Both the position numbers and the translations under genes were made by a program. Under the pieces are notes generated by a model, which searched no databases, had not been told where the DNA came from, and was given only the letters and a program-made list of their open reading frames with translations. A stretch of DNA of 64,000 nt from Agrilactobacillus fermenti (lineage in GTDB: Bacteria > Bacillota > Bacilli > Lactobacillales > Lactobacillaceae), in NCBI RefSeq assembly GCF_021030645.1, contig NZ_JACGCJ010000011.1:1-64000 (forward strand), given 5' to 3'. Positions 8,238 through 16,237 of this stretch are shown piece by piece; within the stretch, counting starts at the first letter, position 1; the number at the start of each line of letters is the position of its first letter.

Positions 8238-9635
8238 TTATTTTTCGCTGACATGTACATTACTATGATTCATGCCATAAGCAAAATAAATGACGGCGCC
8301 AATAACAAACCAGATCAGTGAGGCAACCCATGTTTCTAAACGTAAATGTGTCATCAAATAAAGGCAGAGCAGCAAAGAAATAATTGGTAAAACGGGATAA
8401 AGCGGTACTTTAAAACCGTCATTTTTAATATCTTTACGCCGACGAAGTGGAATGATGCCAATAGAAACAAAGGAGAAGGCAATCAATGTACCAATGTTGA
8501 CCAGTTCAGCCAACTGACCTAAATTGATGAAACCGCCCATGATCGAAATAATGATCGTTACAGTCACTAAACTATGATTCGGTAAATGGTTTTCGTCATT
8601 GATCTTACCCAAGAATTTTGGCAGTAAACCATCACGGCCAATTGCGTAGACCAAGCGGGAGCTGCTATAAATCATGGTCACCATCATCGTGAACATCCCA
8701 GCCATAGCCCCAACGGAAATCACGCCAGCAACACCATTACGTTGAAAGAATTGCAGTGCGAAAGTCACAGGGTCAGCAACATTCAGTTTGCTATAAGGCA
8801 ACATACCTGTTAGTACAGTGGAAACGGCCATGTATAAAATGGTCGCAATAATCAGCGTACCAATGATGCCAATAGGCAGATTTTTTTGCGGATCTTTCAC
8901 TTCAGGTGCCGAAGCGGAAACGGCATCAAAACCTAAATAAGCAAAGAAGACAGTAGCCGCGCCAGTTAGAACGCCATTTGCACCGAAAGGTAGAAACGGC
9001 GACCAATTTTTAGGTTTGACATAAAATAAACCAACAATAATAAATAAGGCAATAATAGCAATTTTAATGACAACCATAAAATCATTGATCCGCATGGATG
9101 ACTTCATGCCGCGAGAAAGCATCCAGGTAATGAGCCAAATCACAACCATAGCGATCAGATTCACGTAAGTATGGTGGCTAGGATCTAACGGCCCCGAAAT
9201 AGCTTGTGGTAAGTGAATACTGAACCCTTTTAGAAAGGCACTAAAGTAGGCGGAGAAACCAACAGAAACGGCAGCCACAGCCAACATATATTCTAGGATC
9301 AAAGCCCAACCAATGACCCAGCCGATAAATTGACCAAAAATGATATTCCCATAAGAATAGGCACTGCCGGCCACTGGTAATGAAGAGGCAAATTCCGCAT
9401 AGCACATGGCTGCGGTAGCACAGACCAATGCTGCTACCAAGAAACTAAGAATGATACCGGGCCCGCTGGTTGTTGCGGCTACGGTACCGGGTAGGATAAA
9501 AATACCGGTACCGATCACGGCACCGATACCTAACGCCATCAAATCTCTAGCTTTCAAGGTTTTCTGGAATTTGATGTCTTCTTTTAAATACTGATGGATA
9601 TTGGCCTTACGGGTCATTTTCCCCCAAATTGACAT
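8238..9635 (-). CDS. APC-family amino acid permease (BcaP/YfnA-like)
   Basis: A 12- to 14-segment cytoplasmic-membrane amino acid:H+ symporter. The N-terminus (residues about 27-60) has LKARDLMALGIGAVIGTGIF, the substrate-binding unwound helix 1 (GAVIGTGIF) of the APC superfamily, then YAEFAS and PVAGSAYSYG. This combination is typical of the cationic/branched-chain group that includes Lactococcus BcaP and Bacillus YfnA/YhdG. Length, about 465 residues, is normal. AAGGA lies before two candidate starts; ATG at 9635 has the better spacing, ATG at 9641 is also possible. It forms a single-gene unit; the substrate (branched-chain, threonine or cationic amino acids) is not determined by sequence. 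Confidence 0.85.
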   Translation of the reverse strand: MSIWGKMTRKANIHQYLKEDIKFQKTLKARDLMALGIGAVIGTGIFILPGTVAATTSGPGIILSFLVAALVCATAAMCYAEFASSLPVAGSAYSYGNIIFGQFIGWVIGWALILEYMLAVAAVSVGFSAYFSAFLKGFSIHLPQAISGPLDPSHHTYVNLIAMVVIWLITWMLSRGMKSSMRINDFMVVIKIAIIALFIIVGLFYVKPKNWSPFLPFGANGVLTGAATVFFAYLGFDAVSASAPEVKDPQKNLPIGIIGTLIIATILYMAVSTVLTGMLPYSKLNVADPVTFALQFFQRNGVAGVISVGAMAGMFTMMVTMIYSSSRLVYAIGRDGLLPKFLGKINDENHLPNHSLVTVTIIISIMGGFINLGQLAELVNIGTLIAFSFVSIGIIPLRRRKDIKNDGFKVPLYPVLPIISLLLCLYLMTHLRLETWVASLIWFVIGAVIYFAYGMNHSNVHVSEK

Positions 9636-9725
9636 AGACATCTTTCCTTTTTAATCATATTTTAATTTTTAGAATAGAGGAAAATGGGTGAATTGTCAAT
9701 TTTAGCCGGGTATTATCAGCGTTTT

Positions 9726-10979
9726 TTAATGTTTCTTGAACTTTTCAGGCAATTTATAAATTTCTTCACCAACGATACTGCCGATAGACAAGCCTAAAAG
9801 GTTAGTGATCACGATAATTATGGTACGGACAGCGGTGGTTATGCGGCCAGTGCCAAATTGGCTCAGGCCAACAAACATCGTGATGCCAGGGACTAAAGCG
9901 ACCAAAGAGGGAATGAAGAAAATCGTCATTGGCGCTTTGAAATGCTTGGCGAAGATTCGAGAAACTAACGACAAGGCACTGATACTGAGCAATGTATTTA
10001 ATAGATTACTTTGCCAAAGACTCGTGACAAAAACATAGACACACCACGTCAGTGCACCAGCAATACCAATTGGTAAGAAAAGCTGCTTAGGGGCAAAGAT
10101 AATGTAAGCAAATGCGATGGAACATAGGGCGCTGCCGAGCACCTGGAGACTTAGTGGGACTGTGACGACGGCAATTTTACCCGAGGCCATGATGCCAAAA
10201 GGAAGCAGCTGCACGAAAGTGATCCCTAGCGTAATGGAAACTAAGGTGGTTAAGCTCTCTAAGATCATGACCGGTCCAGAGATAAAATAATTGTTAAATG
10301 TATCTTGGACGCCATTGGTCAGGACAATTCCTGGAACCATTGGGATGATGGCGGCAGTGTAGAGTAAGGTGGGATCTAAATGATAAAACTTGCAAAATAA
10401 GCAGGCGAGTAACCCACCTAAAAAGGCGGCTAAGAATTCAGGGATAAATTTATTGCTAAGGTAACGGCGAAAGAAGGGATAAGATTGACTGGTCATGAGA
10501 CCAATAATGGCGGCTAAACCACACTCTAGCAGACTACCATTAAGAATTAGCGTGATACTAGAACTTAGAAGTATATACGCTAACCAAGCATAGGGTCGCT
10601 TCTCTCTGGTTTGTAATACCTGTTGGATCTGAGTATATAACTGCTGGATAGTGATTTGGTCGGCCGCATAATCGCGAGATAATTGGTTGAGTTGGACCAC
10701 TTTATTTAAATTAAAACCACGTTCAATAATAGGCACAAAGTCAACATTCATCGCCCCTTTACGCAGAAAAATCGAATTGATCGTCACGTAAACGTACATT
10801 TCTTTTTTCTCAGTGGGAGTCAAAAAATCAGAGCAGGCGATCAACCGGTTCATCGTGTCTTCGGCACGTTGTAGTTCAGAACCAAACTCGATCAGCCCTT
10901 TACCCATCGCTAAAATAGTGCTGGCAAAGATGTCATGGGCCGAAAGTTCAGCAGGTGTTTTGATTGAATCGATAGCAAT
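9726..10979 (-). CDS. ThrE-type threonine/serine exporter, fused two-domain form, non-canonical start
   Basis: An inner-membrane efflux protein of the ThrE family. It has a cytosolic N-terminal part containing GSELQRAEDTMNRL, the DUF1212 signature, then two sets of membrane segments (the ThrE and ThrE_2/DUF3815 halves that are separate genes in some Firmicutes) with PMVPGI and PSLVALVPGI repeats. The first ATG (10907) falls inside the conserved domain, has no ribosome site and would drop its first helix. The frame stays open upstream to a TAG. In that extension there is a perfect AAGGAGG (10983-10989) but no ATG, GTG or TTG in frame; only ATT (10977-10979) or ATC (10971-10973) can serve. Either a rare ATT/ATC initiation or a sequence error near here must be assumed. 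The end at 10979 marks the ATT option. Confidence 0.75.
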   Translation of the reverse strand: MAIDSIKTPAELSAHDIFASTILAMGKGLIEFGSELQRAEDTMNRLIACSDFLTPTEKKEMYVYVTINSIFLRKGAMNVDFVPIIERGFNLNKVVQLNQLSRDYAADQITIQQLYTQIQQVLQTREKRPYAWLAYILLSSSITLILNGSLLECGLAAIIGLMTSQSYPFFRRYLSNKFIPEFLAAFLGGLLACLFCKFYHLDPTLLYTAAIIPMVPGIVLTNGVQDTFNNYFISGPVMILESLTTLVSITLGITFVQLLPFGIMASGKIAVVTVPLSLQVLGSALCSIAFAYIIFAPKQLFLPIGIAGALTWCVYVFVTSLWQSNLLNTLLSISALSLVSRIFAKHFKAPMTIFFIPSLVALVPGITMFVGLSQFGTGRITTAVRTIIIVITNLLGLSIGSIVGEEIYKLPEKFKKH

Positions 10980-11053
10980 AGGCCTCCTTAAGATAGTATC
11001 GAATTTTAGTCTATCCTAGCCACATAAAAAAACAAGTCTGGATGCAATAAAAA

Positions 11054-11077
11054 ACAGAGTAGGTTGTCCTACTCTGC
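11054..11077 (-). terminator. Terminator of the ring-cleaving dioxygenase gene
   Basis: CAGAGTAGG and CCTACTCTG form a perfect 9-bp stem around a TTGT loop, with an A run upstream on the plus strand that becomes a T run for the leftward transcript. Confidence 0.75.
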
Positions 11078-11114
11078 TAAAAAAGCATAATCTGATTTAT
11101 TTTTAAAAATATTC

Positions 11115-12092
11115 TTATTGTTGTGCTTCAGGAGAATTCGGCACGGTATTAAATGGGACAAGGTTTGCTTCAATGGAAGCACGATATTCCTCTAAGAATG
11201 GTGGCAATTCTAAATGCACACCAGCTTCCTCATAAGTCTCATCAAGTAAGAAGCCAGGGCCATCCGTTGCAATTTCAAAAAGAATACCTGGAACTGGACG
11301 GAAATATTCTGATTTAAAGTAGAAGCGATCCACAAAGCCAGAATTGTTGAAACCAAGATCAGAAATGCGTTGGATCCAATAATTTAAGCTCTCTTCATCA
11401 TCCGTGCGGAAAGCTAAATGGTGGACACCGCCGAAACCTTGGATGGCTTGGTTTAATAAGCGTTGGTGGTCAAGAATCACTTGGGCCCCATGACCATTAT
11501 CGTGCAATTCATAAAGCGTGAATTGGCCTTCAGTTGCTTTTTTCGTGAAGCCCAATAGACCAGTCAGGACATTGCTCAGCATATCCAAATTATCTGTTGT
11601 AATATATTCAGGGCCTAAGCCGGTGATGGCAAATTCAGCTGGCACTGGACTGAAACGATAAGGTGTGCCCCCAGGAATACCGGTGTTGGTCTCATCGGAG
11701 ATCAATTGATAATTTTGACCGTCGAAGTCGTTGAAAGATAAAATCTTAGCACCAAAACGTTCGCTGATCTCACCGTGACGGACTTTGAATTCGTCAAAAC
11801 GAGCGATCCAATAGTCTAGTGCGGCGTCATTAGGGACGCGGAAAGAAGTTCGATTGATTTCGTTGGTGCCGTGAACAGCTTGGTTAATACCTGGAAAGTC
11901 GAAGAAAGTAATATCGGTGCCAGCACTGCCCATGTCATCTGTAAAATATAGATGGTAAGTCCGGACATCATCTTGGTTAACGGTTTTTTTGATTAAGTGT
12001 AGGCCTAAAATACCAGCCATGAAGTCAAAGATTTTAGGTGAGCTGGAGGTAATAGCAGTCAAATGGTGTAACCCAGTTAATTTGGTGTTCAT
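11115..12092 (-). CDS. mhqO: Ring-cleaving dioxygenase, MhqO-type glyoxalase superfamily
   Basis: A cytosolic extradiol-type dioxygenase with two vicinal-oxygen-chelate domains, the kind used by Bacillus (MhqA/MhqO) to open hydroquinones and detoxify quinones. Residues 5-12 have LHHLTAIT with the first metal histidine, the second domain has GVHHLAFRT (about 222-230), and the third ligand is the glutamate in LFEIATDGPGF (about 273-283). Length, 325 residues, fits the family (about 310-320). The start ATG has AAGGAG upstream. The promoter carries a perfect 9-bp inverted repeat right at the start point, so repression by a quinone- or redox-sensing regulator is likely; no such regulator gene is in the window. 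The chemical substrate is inferred from the family only. Confidence 0.85.
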   Translation of the reverse strand: MNTKLTGLHHLTAITSSSPKIFDFMAGILGLHLIKKTVNQDDVRTYHLYFTDDMGSAGTDITFFDFPGINQAVHGTNEINRTSFRVPNDAALDYWIARFDEFKVRHGEISERFGAKILSFNDFDGQNYQLISDETNTGIPGGTPYRFSPVPAEFAITGLGPEYITTDNLDMLSNVLTGLLGFTKKATEGQFTLYELHDNGHGAQVILDHQRLLNQAIQGFGGVHHLAFRTDDEESLNYWIQRISDLGFNNSGFVDRFYFKSEYFRPVPGILFEIATDGPGFLLDETYEEAGVHLELPPFLEEYRASIEANLVPFNTVPNSPEAQQ

Positions 12093-12109
12093 TTTATTGT
12101 TGGCTCCTT

Positions 12110-12157
12110 ATACTTACATTTTGTAAGTATAATACCATGTGCCCAATTTATTTGCAA
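12110..12157 (-). promoter_or_regulatory. Dioxygenase promoter with palindromic operator
   Basis: On the minus strand TTGCAA (12152-12157) and TATTAT (12129-12134) have a 17-bp spacer. Overlapping the end of the -10 element is a perfect 9-bp inverted repeat (ATACTTACA and its complement around TTT, 12110-12130). Its core CTTAC-N5-GTAAG is the same as at the pyruvate oxidase promoter. Confidence 0.65.
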
Positions 12158-12163
12158 ACAAAT

Positions 12164-12931
12164 TTATTTAAAGTAAACTTTTGTCACTTCACCATATTCA
12201 TAAGCAACGACTCCGGTGCTGGTTTGTAAGCACAACGCACCATCATCACGAATTCCCTGAACAGTGCCTTGAATATGCTGCTCACCAATTGCTAGTGTGA
12301 CTGTTTTGCCGGTAAGAAAGGCATGTTGGCGGTAAAAAGGTAGATAGGTTCCTGAGGCATAAGCGCGGATCAGAGTTGGCAGGCCCTGGCAAATATGCGC
12401 TAATAATAGATTGAGATCACCCTTATGATTAATGCCGCCAACTTTAGGCGCCAGGTCAGTTGGCAGTGAGGCAGGGGTTTTTAAATTAAGGCCGATACCA
12501 ATAATCACACCAGCCTTATGATTGGCTAAAGGTAAAGTTTCAGTTAAAATGCCACAAATTTTTTTCTGGTTTAAGTACAGATCGTTGACCCATTTGATCA
12601 GTGGCGTCACTTGATAGGCGTGCTGAATAGCCTGAGCAACGAGCACACCAACACTGGTGGTCAAAAGGCCAGGCTGTAGGTCAGCAAAGTTAGCGGTGAA
12701 AGCATAGCTGATGTAGATACCAGTACCTTTAGGCGATTGGAAGACTCGATTGAGGCGGCCTTTACCAGCTGTCTGCATTTCAGCAATACAAAAAAAGGGC
12801 AGCGAGGCCCCTTTTTTTAACAAGCGTTTAGCTTCAATATTGGTAGAATCAATCGTTTCATAAAAATGCAATTGCGGGGTAGGTTCAAGCTCTTGGAGCG
12901 TTGCTTGCAGTTTTACACGATCGATCATCAT
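12164..12931 (-). CDS. birA: Biotin-protein ligase, monofunctional (group I)
   Basis: Joins biotin to carrier proteins such as acetyl-CoA carboxylase BCCP through biotinyl-AMP. The 255-residue protein has the catalytic domain (STN near 29-31, AGKGRLNR at 55-62 in place of the usual GRGRxxR, KWVNDLY with the catalytic lysine near 113, and KICGILTE) and the short C-terminal SH3-like domain (about 205-255). There is no N-terminal winged helix, so it cannot act as the repressor seen in E. coli or Bacillus. The ATG overlaps the stop of comEB (ATGA, 12928-12931), indicating translational coupling as the last gene of the four-gene leftward unit 14828-12164. Confidence 0.9.
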   Translation of the reverse strand: MMIDRVKLQATLQELEPTPQLHFYETIDSTNIEAKRLLKKGASLPFFCIAEMQTAGKGRLNRVFQSPKGTGIYISYAFTANFADLQPGLLTTSVGVLVAQAIQHAYQVTPLIKWVNDLYLNQKKICGILTETLPLANHKAGVIIGIGLNLKTPASLPTDLAPKVGGINHKGDLNLLLAHICQGLPTLIRAYASGTYLPFYRQHAFLTGKTVTLAIGEQHIQGTVQGIRDDGALCLQTSTGVVAYEYGEVTKVYFK

Positions 12932-13401
12932 GAGGCAGACGCCACCGCAATCTGGTGTACCTGTATGTGATGGGACTGCATCAAATGAATGGCATACGCG
13001 TCATTGTGATAATCGTGACAATAGTTAATGCCAACGATACCAGCTTGGATCAAGGCTTTGGTGCAATTCAAGCAAGGGAAATGGGTGACATATAAGACGG
13101 CACCCTTTGTCCGGACACCATTGGCAGCACACTGCAAAATCGCATTTAATTCGGAATGAACAGTGCGGATACAGTGGCCGTGATCCATGAGGTGACCGGC
13201 ATCATCACAATGGGGCTCACCCACGACACTGCCATTATAACCAGTGGCGATGATACGCTTATCGCGCACCAAAACACTGCCGACGGTGGCACGTTCACAA
13301 GTCGAACGTTCAGCCACATTGATGGCCAATTTCATAAAATACATATCCCAAGATTCACGATCTTTTTTGCGTTTGGATGGAACGATTTGGTAACTACTCA
13401 T
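12928..13401 (-). CDS. comEB: dCMP deaminase / ComEB-type deoxycytidylate deaminase
   Basis: Zinc-dependent deaminase that turns dCMP into dUMP for dTMP synthesis; in Bacillus the gene sits in the late-competence comE operon but is not needed for DNA uptake. The zinc motifs HSELNA (H82, catalytic E84) and PCLNC (C110, C113) are present, and HCDDAGH-like residues near 64-70 match the second, allosteric metal site of dCMP deaminases. The start is taken at 13401, where GGAGG stands 5 nt upstream; a TTG-initiated frame from 13413 runs through that site. It lies 12 nt after the membrane-protein gene and overlaps birA by 4 nt. Confidence 0.9.
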   Translation of the reverse strand: MSSYQIVPSKRKKDRESWDMYFMKLAINVAERSTCERATVGSVLVRDKRIIATGYNGSVVGEPHCDDAGHLMDHGHCIRTVHSELNAILQCAANGVRTKGAVLYVTHFPCLNCTKALIQAGIVGINYCHDYHNDAYAIHLMQSHHIQVHQIAVASAS

Positions 13402-13413
13402 GACTGCCTCCAA

Positions 13414-14274
13414 CTAATTTGAACTCATTTGCGACCGTTCTTTCGGCTTAAAAGCAACTTGTGCTTGTAGTTTATAAGGCCTTGGAATTTCCGTGACTGC
13501 GGCCTGATTCAAAACCTTTTGCGGGCCAGCACTGACCTGTAGATTGGCTAAAGCTAAATCGTATGCTTGAATAGCGTTGTCAATCGAGGATAATCCCACC
13601 CGAGCTAAATGACCGACTGGTTTGGCAGTTAGCGCATTGAGGCCAGCTAAAATCTCAACCGAATCCGCTTGAATTTGCAAGTCAAAAAAAGGAATCGGTA
13701 GGGGAGATTTCAAAGACATAACCGTTTCATTGCGTTGGAGCTGTTGCTGAATAGCAGTGTCATCATCTTGATTAAAGTGGGTGGCTAAAATAGTTTGACC
13801 CTTCAGAACATTGACGATTTCAACTAGATTGGCTTGTTCACCATCATCAATAATAATTTCGGCCGGGACTAGACTATTTTCACTAAAAATTCCCGTTGTT
13901 GGGATATTGTGGACTTGTGATTGAGCATGTGCTGGCTGAGCCAGGTTGTTCGGCTGCTGACCATTAGACTGAGCCAAGGCTTCTTTAGGCGGTCCACCCA
14001 AGAGTTTCTCAATTTTGGGTGAGATATCAAACTTGGCTTTTTTGTTTGTAAAGTAGTAAATGATATTGAGCACACTAAAATATAATAGAACTAAAAAGAT
14101 CAAGACATAAATACTGCCACGCAAAAAACGCTGATAACGAAAAGCTTCAATCGATAAATAAAGCAAATAAAAGTTGCCAACTGTGGCAATTATTGTATAA
14201 ATTCGATTTCTAGGTTTGTTGTTTATATTGAAATAACCCAGAAAATGATTGATCGTATCTAATAAACTAAGCAT
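13414..14274 (-). CDS. Conserved lactobacillar membrane protein of unknown function
   Basis: A 286-residue protein with two predicted membrane segments near the N-terminus (about 25-42 and 52-75), preceded by LLDTINHFLGYFNIN and followed by a soluble part. The soluble part starts with FTNKKAKFDISPKIEK, passes through a Gln/Asn/Pro-rich linker (about 100-130) and ends in a region of mixed strands and helices. I recall this layout from a family restricted to lactobacilli (I believe the one named DUF6681), with no known role. It is the second gene of the 14828-12164 unit, 14 nt after the Ser-rich protein and 12 nt before comEB, which suggests a cell-envelope job shared with the Ser-rich protein rather than with comEB/birA. 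Confidence 0.7.
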   Translation of the reverse strand: MLSLLDTINHFLGYFNINNKPRNRIYTIIATVGNFYLLYLSIEAFRYQRFLRGSIYVLIFLVLLYFSVLNIIYYFTNKKAKFDISPKIEKLLGGPPKEALAQSNGQQPNNLAQPAHAQSQVHNIPTTGIFSENSLVPAEIIIDDGEQANLVEIVNVLKGQTILATHFNQDDDTAIQQQLQRNETVMSLKSPLPIPFFDLQIQADSVEILAGLNALTAKPVGHLARVGLSSIDNAIQAYDLALANLQVSAGPQKVLNQAAVTEIPRPYKLQAQVAFKPKERSQMSSN

Positions 14275-14288
14275 AGAACCACCTTGAG

Positions 14289-14828
14289 TTATTGATTTGT
14301 ATTCTGTTGCGGTGTTTGGGCGGTCGTGCCACCCGTTTGATTATTGGTTGTATTGCCAGTACCCGTACCAGTGCCAGTACCATTTTGATTAGTCGACTGA
14401 TTGGTGTTTTTACTTGGGGTTGAGGCATTATTCGCATTATTTTCATCAGTGCCGTTGGTTTTATTGGTATTATTTTGCTCCGTATCGTTTGCTTCTGTGC
14501 TCGAATTTGAGCTGGAAGAAGCCTGATTGTTATTTGAACTACTAGAAGCACTAGATTCTGAACGGCTGCTGCTGGAAACACTTGAACTGCTGGAACTTTG
14601 ACTCTCATCTTCTGGTTTTTGCTTAGAGTGTTTTGATTCACTAGAACTGCTCGAGCTGCTTTCCTTAGAAGATGTGATCGATGACGTGGTTGAACTAGTT
14701 TTTTCCACGTGGGAAGGGGTCGTGCTAACGGGGGCGACTTTATTGACCCCAAAGTTGATCGCCGAAACAGCTAATATCAGTGAAACAATCGCTGCTGGCG
14801 TTAATAAAGGCGGTGTACGATATGCCAT
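14289..14828 (-). CDS. Membrane-anchored Ser/Asn/Thr-rich low-complexity protein
   Basis: A 179-residue protein with one N-terminal hydrophobic segment (about 9-30) acting as signal anchor, followed by an extracellular low-complexity tail: Ser-rich with a few Lys and Glu (about 40-105), then Asn/Thr/Gln-rich with a GTGTGTG stretch (about 150-157). There is no LPXTG motif and no recognisable catalytic domain. Such tails are usually flexible spacers reaching through the cell wall and may be O-glycosylated. The repeats are prone to slippage, and a second long open frame over the same bases is only a shadow of the biased codons. It is first in the operon with the 286-residue membrane protein, comEB and birA. 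Confidence 0.7.
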   Translation of the reverse strand: MAYRTPPLLTPAAIVSLILAVSAINFGVNKVAPVSTTPSHVEKTSSTTSSITSSKESSSSSSSESKHSKQKPEDESQSSSSSSVSSSSRSESSASSSSNNNQASSSSNSSTEANDTEQNNTNKTNGTDENNANNASTPSKNTNQSTNQNGTGTGTGTGNTTNNQTGGTTAQTPQQNTNQ

Positions 14829-15004
14829 TATAAATTCACCTCAATCATACATTATATACAAGGTCTGTGAACTTTTGGGGACTTATTCCTAAAGAATTGT
14901 TAAAGTGCGCGTAAGCCAAAATGTTTTTAGTAGCGACCCGCTAGCAAAAATCGCGATAGACGATACGTAATTTGAATTTTATAATATTTCAGAGAATTAT
15001 TTAA

Positions 15005-15020
15005 AGTTTCACGTGAAACA
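15005..15020. promoter_or_regulatory. parS: parS chromosome-partition site
   Basis: The 16-mer AGTTTCACGTGAAACA differs at one position from the Firmicutes parS consensus TGTTTCACGTGAAACA, and its inner 14 bp are a perfect palindrome. It lies in the 255-bp gap between two leftward genes. ParB/Spo0J loads at such sites and recruits SMC; they cluster around oriC, which suggests the window lies near the origin. Confidence 0.8.
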
Positions 15021-15037
15021 AAAAATGCGATACAAAA

Positions 15038-15080
15038 AATCCATGATAGTTAGGCGTCGATGCCAGGTCATCATGGATTG
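15038..15080 (-). terminator. Terminator of the 3D-domain protein gene
   Basis: AATCCATGAT (15039-15048) and ATCATGGATT (15070-15079) form a 10-bp stem preceded by an A run on the plus strand, so it reads as a terminator for the leftward gene ending at 15084. Confidence 0.65.
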
Positions 15081-15083
15081 AAT

Positions 15084-16166
15084 TTATTCAACTGTTACAG
15101 TTGCCGTGGTAATACCGTAGCTTGGAATTGCAGCATTTGGCCAAGCCACGTCAATTTGATTGGGGCTGCTATAAACAAAGGTACCAGTGTCATTAACCAC
15201 CCGATGAATCTCTGTCCCATCAGCAAAAACAATTTTAAGGCGCGTCCCCTTTGGATAAACGGCTAAGTTGGCAGCTACACCCCCGTAGCCCATGGAAGAT
15301 CCCAGAACGGCAGGATCATAAAAAGAAATTTTAACGCCAGTAGCAACTTTGTCATTAGTGCCACTAAGTTCGGGCGTTGGTAAAATTTGAGTTGCCGATT
15401 GTGTCGGGGCAGCTTCAGCGGCCGGTGTGCTGGCGGCTGAAGTTTTAGCACTCTCTGCTGCGGCTGCTTTTTCCTTGGCCGCGGCTTGTTCAGCGGCGAG
15501 CTGCTTAGCAGCTGCTTGTTGTTGCTGCAGCTGTGCTTTCTCTTGATTTAGCTGTTGCAGTTGGTTCTGATTATTGGCCAAGGTTTGTTTAAGGTTTTGC
15601 AGATCAGTTTGTAACTTTGAATTTTCTGTATCTAGTGTTTGCTGCTGGCTGAGTAAATTACTTTGTTTGGCAACTAATTTTGTTTTAGCTGTTTTTAATT
15701 GCTGATAAGTTTGGTCGACGTCAGATATTGCTGCCACGTCAGCTTTTTGAATCGCCCGGACCACATAAACATTCCGAATCATATCCGCCAGTGATTTGGA
15801 AGAGATCATTACATTAAAGATACTTTGCTGGTCATTAGCGTGCTGCAGTTTACTTAAACGCTTTGCGGCATAAGCCTTTCGTTGTTTAAGGTCCTTTTGA
15901 GTTTCAAGGATGTTTTGCTGCGTATGATCAATAATCTTTTGCGTGTCTAAAATTGTTTGCTTTAGTTTGTTCGTTTTAATTGTCTGCTGGCTGACAGTCG
16001 CCATTTGTTGATTTAATTGTTGATTCAAAGCATCTTGTTTTGCCTGAATTGTCATCGTCTGCTGATCCAGTTCAGAAGTGGTTGCCGCGTTAACTGATGC
16101 TGGTATTTGAACAGTTAAACACAACACAGCTGCTAATAAAACAAGGCCTATTTTTAATTTACGCAC
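15084..16166 (-). CDS. Secreted coiled-coil protein with C-terminal 3D domain (wall hydrolase-like)
   Basis: A 360-residue exported protein. Residues 1-28 form a signal peptide (ending near VNAATT). Residues about 30-235 are a long Gln/Lys-rich coiled coil interrupted by a QSIFNVMISSKSLADMIRNV segment, the arrangement of the PcsB/CwlO N-terminal regulatory domain that contacts FtsEX. After an Ala/Glu-rich linker, residues about 280-360 form a 3D domain, named for its three conserved aspartates: VNDTGTF, QIDVAWPNAA and YGITTATVTV. This domain occurs in lytic transglycosylase-like enzymes such as Rpf/YabE. The combination of a PcsB-like coil and a 3D domain is common in lactobacilli and suggests a cell-wall remodelling role. 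The ATG has AGGAGT upstream. It stands alone and ends in a strong terminator. Confidence 0.8.
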   Translation of the reverse strand: MRKLKIGLVLLAAVLCLTVQIPASVNAATTSELDQQTMTIQAKQDALNQQLNQQMATVSQQTIKTNKLKQTILDTQKIIDHTQQNILETQKDLKQRKAYAAKRLSKLQHANDQQSIFNVMISSKSLADMIRNVYVVRAIQKADVAAISDVDQTYQQLKTAKTKLVAKQSNLLSQQQTLDTENSKLQTDLQNLKQTLANNQNQLQQLNQEKAQLQQQQAAAKQLAAEQAAAKEKAAAAESAKTSAASTPAAEAAPTQSATQILPTPELSGTNDKVATGVKISFYDPAVLGSSMGYGGVAANLAVYPKGTRLKIVFADGTEIHRVVNDTGTFVYSSPNQIDVAWPNAAIPSYGITTATVTVE

Positions 16167-16237
16167 GATAAAACACTCCTAAAAAAGCGAAAAAATATCT
16201 TAAATCAATAATAACAGCTTACATATTTAAAGTATAC

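Noticed and set aside
14267-14752. Second long leftward frame over the Ser-rich protein gene
   Set aside because: It results from repetitive Ser/Asn codons; composition (Arg/Pro/Val-rich) is unlike a natural protein and it has no ribosome site or anchor segment.
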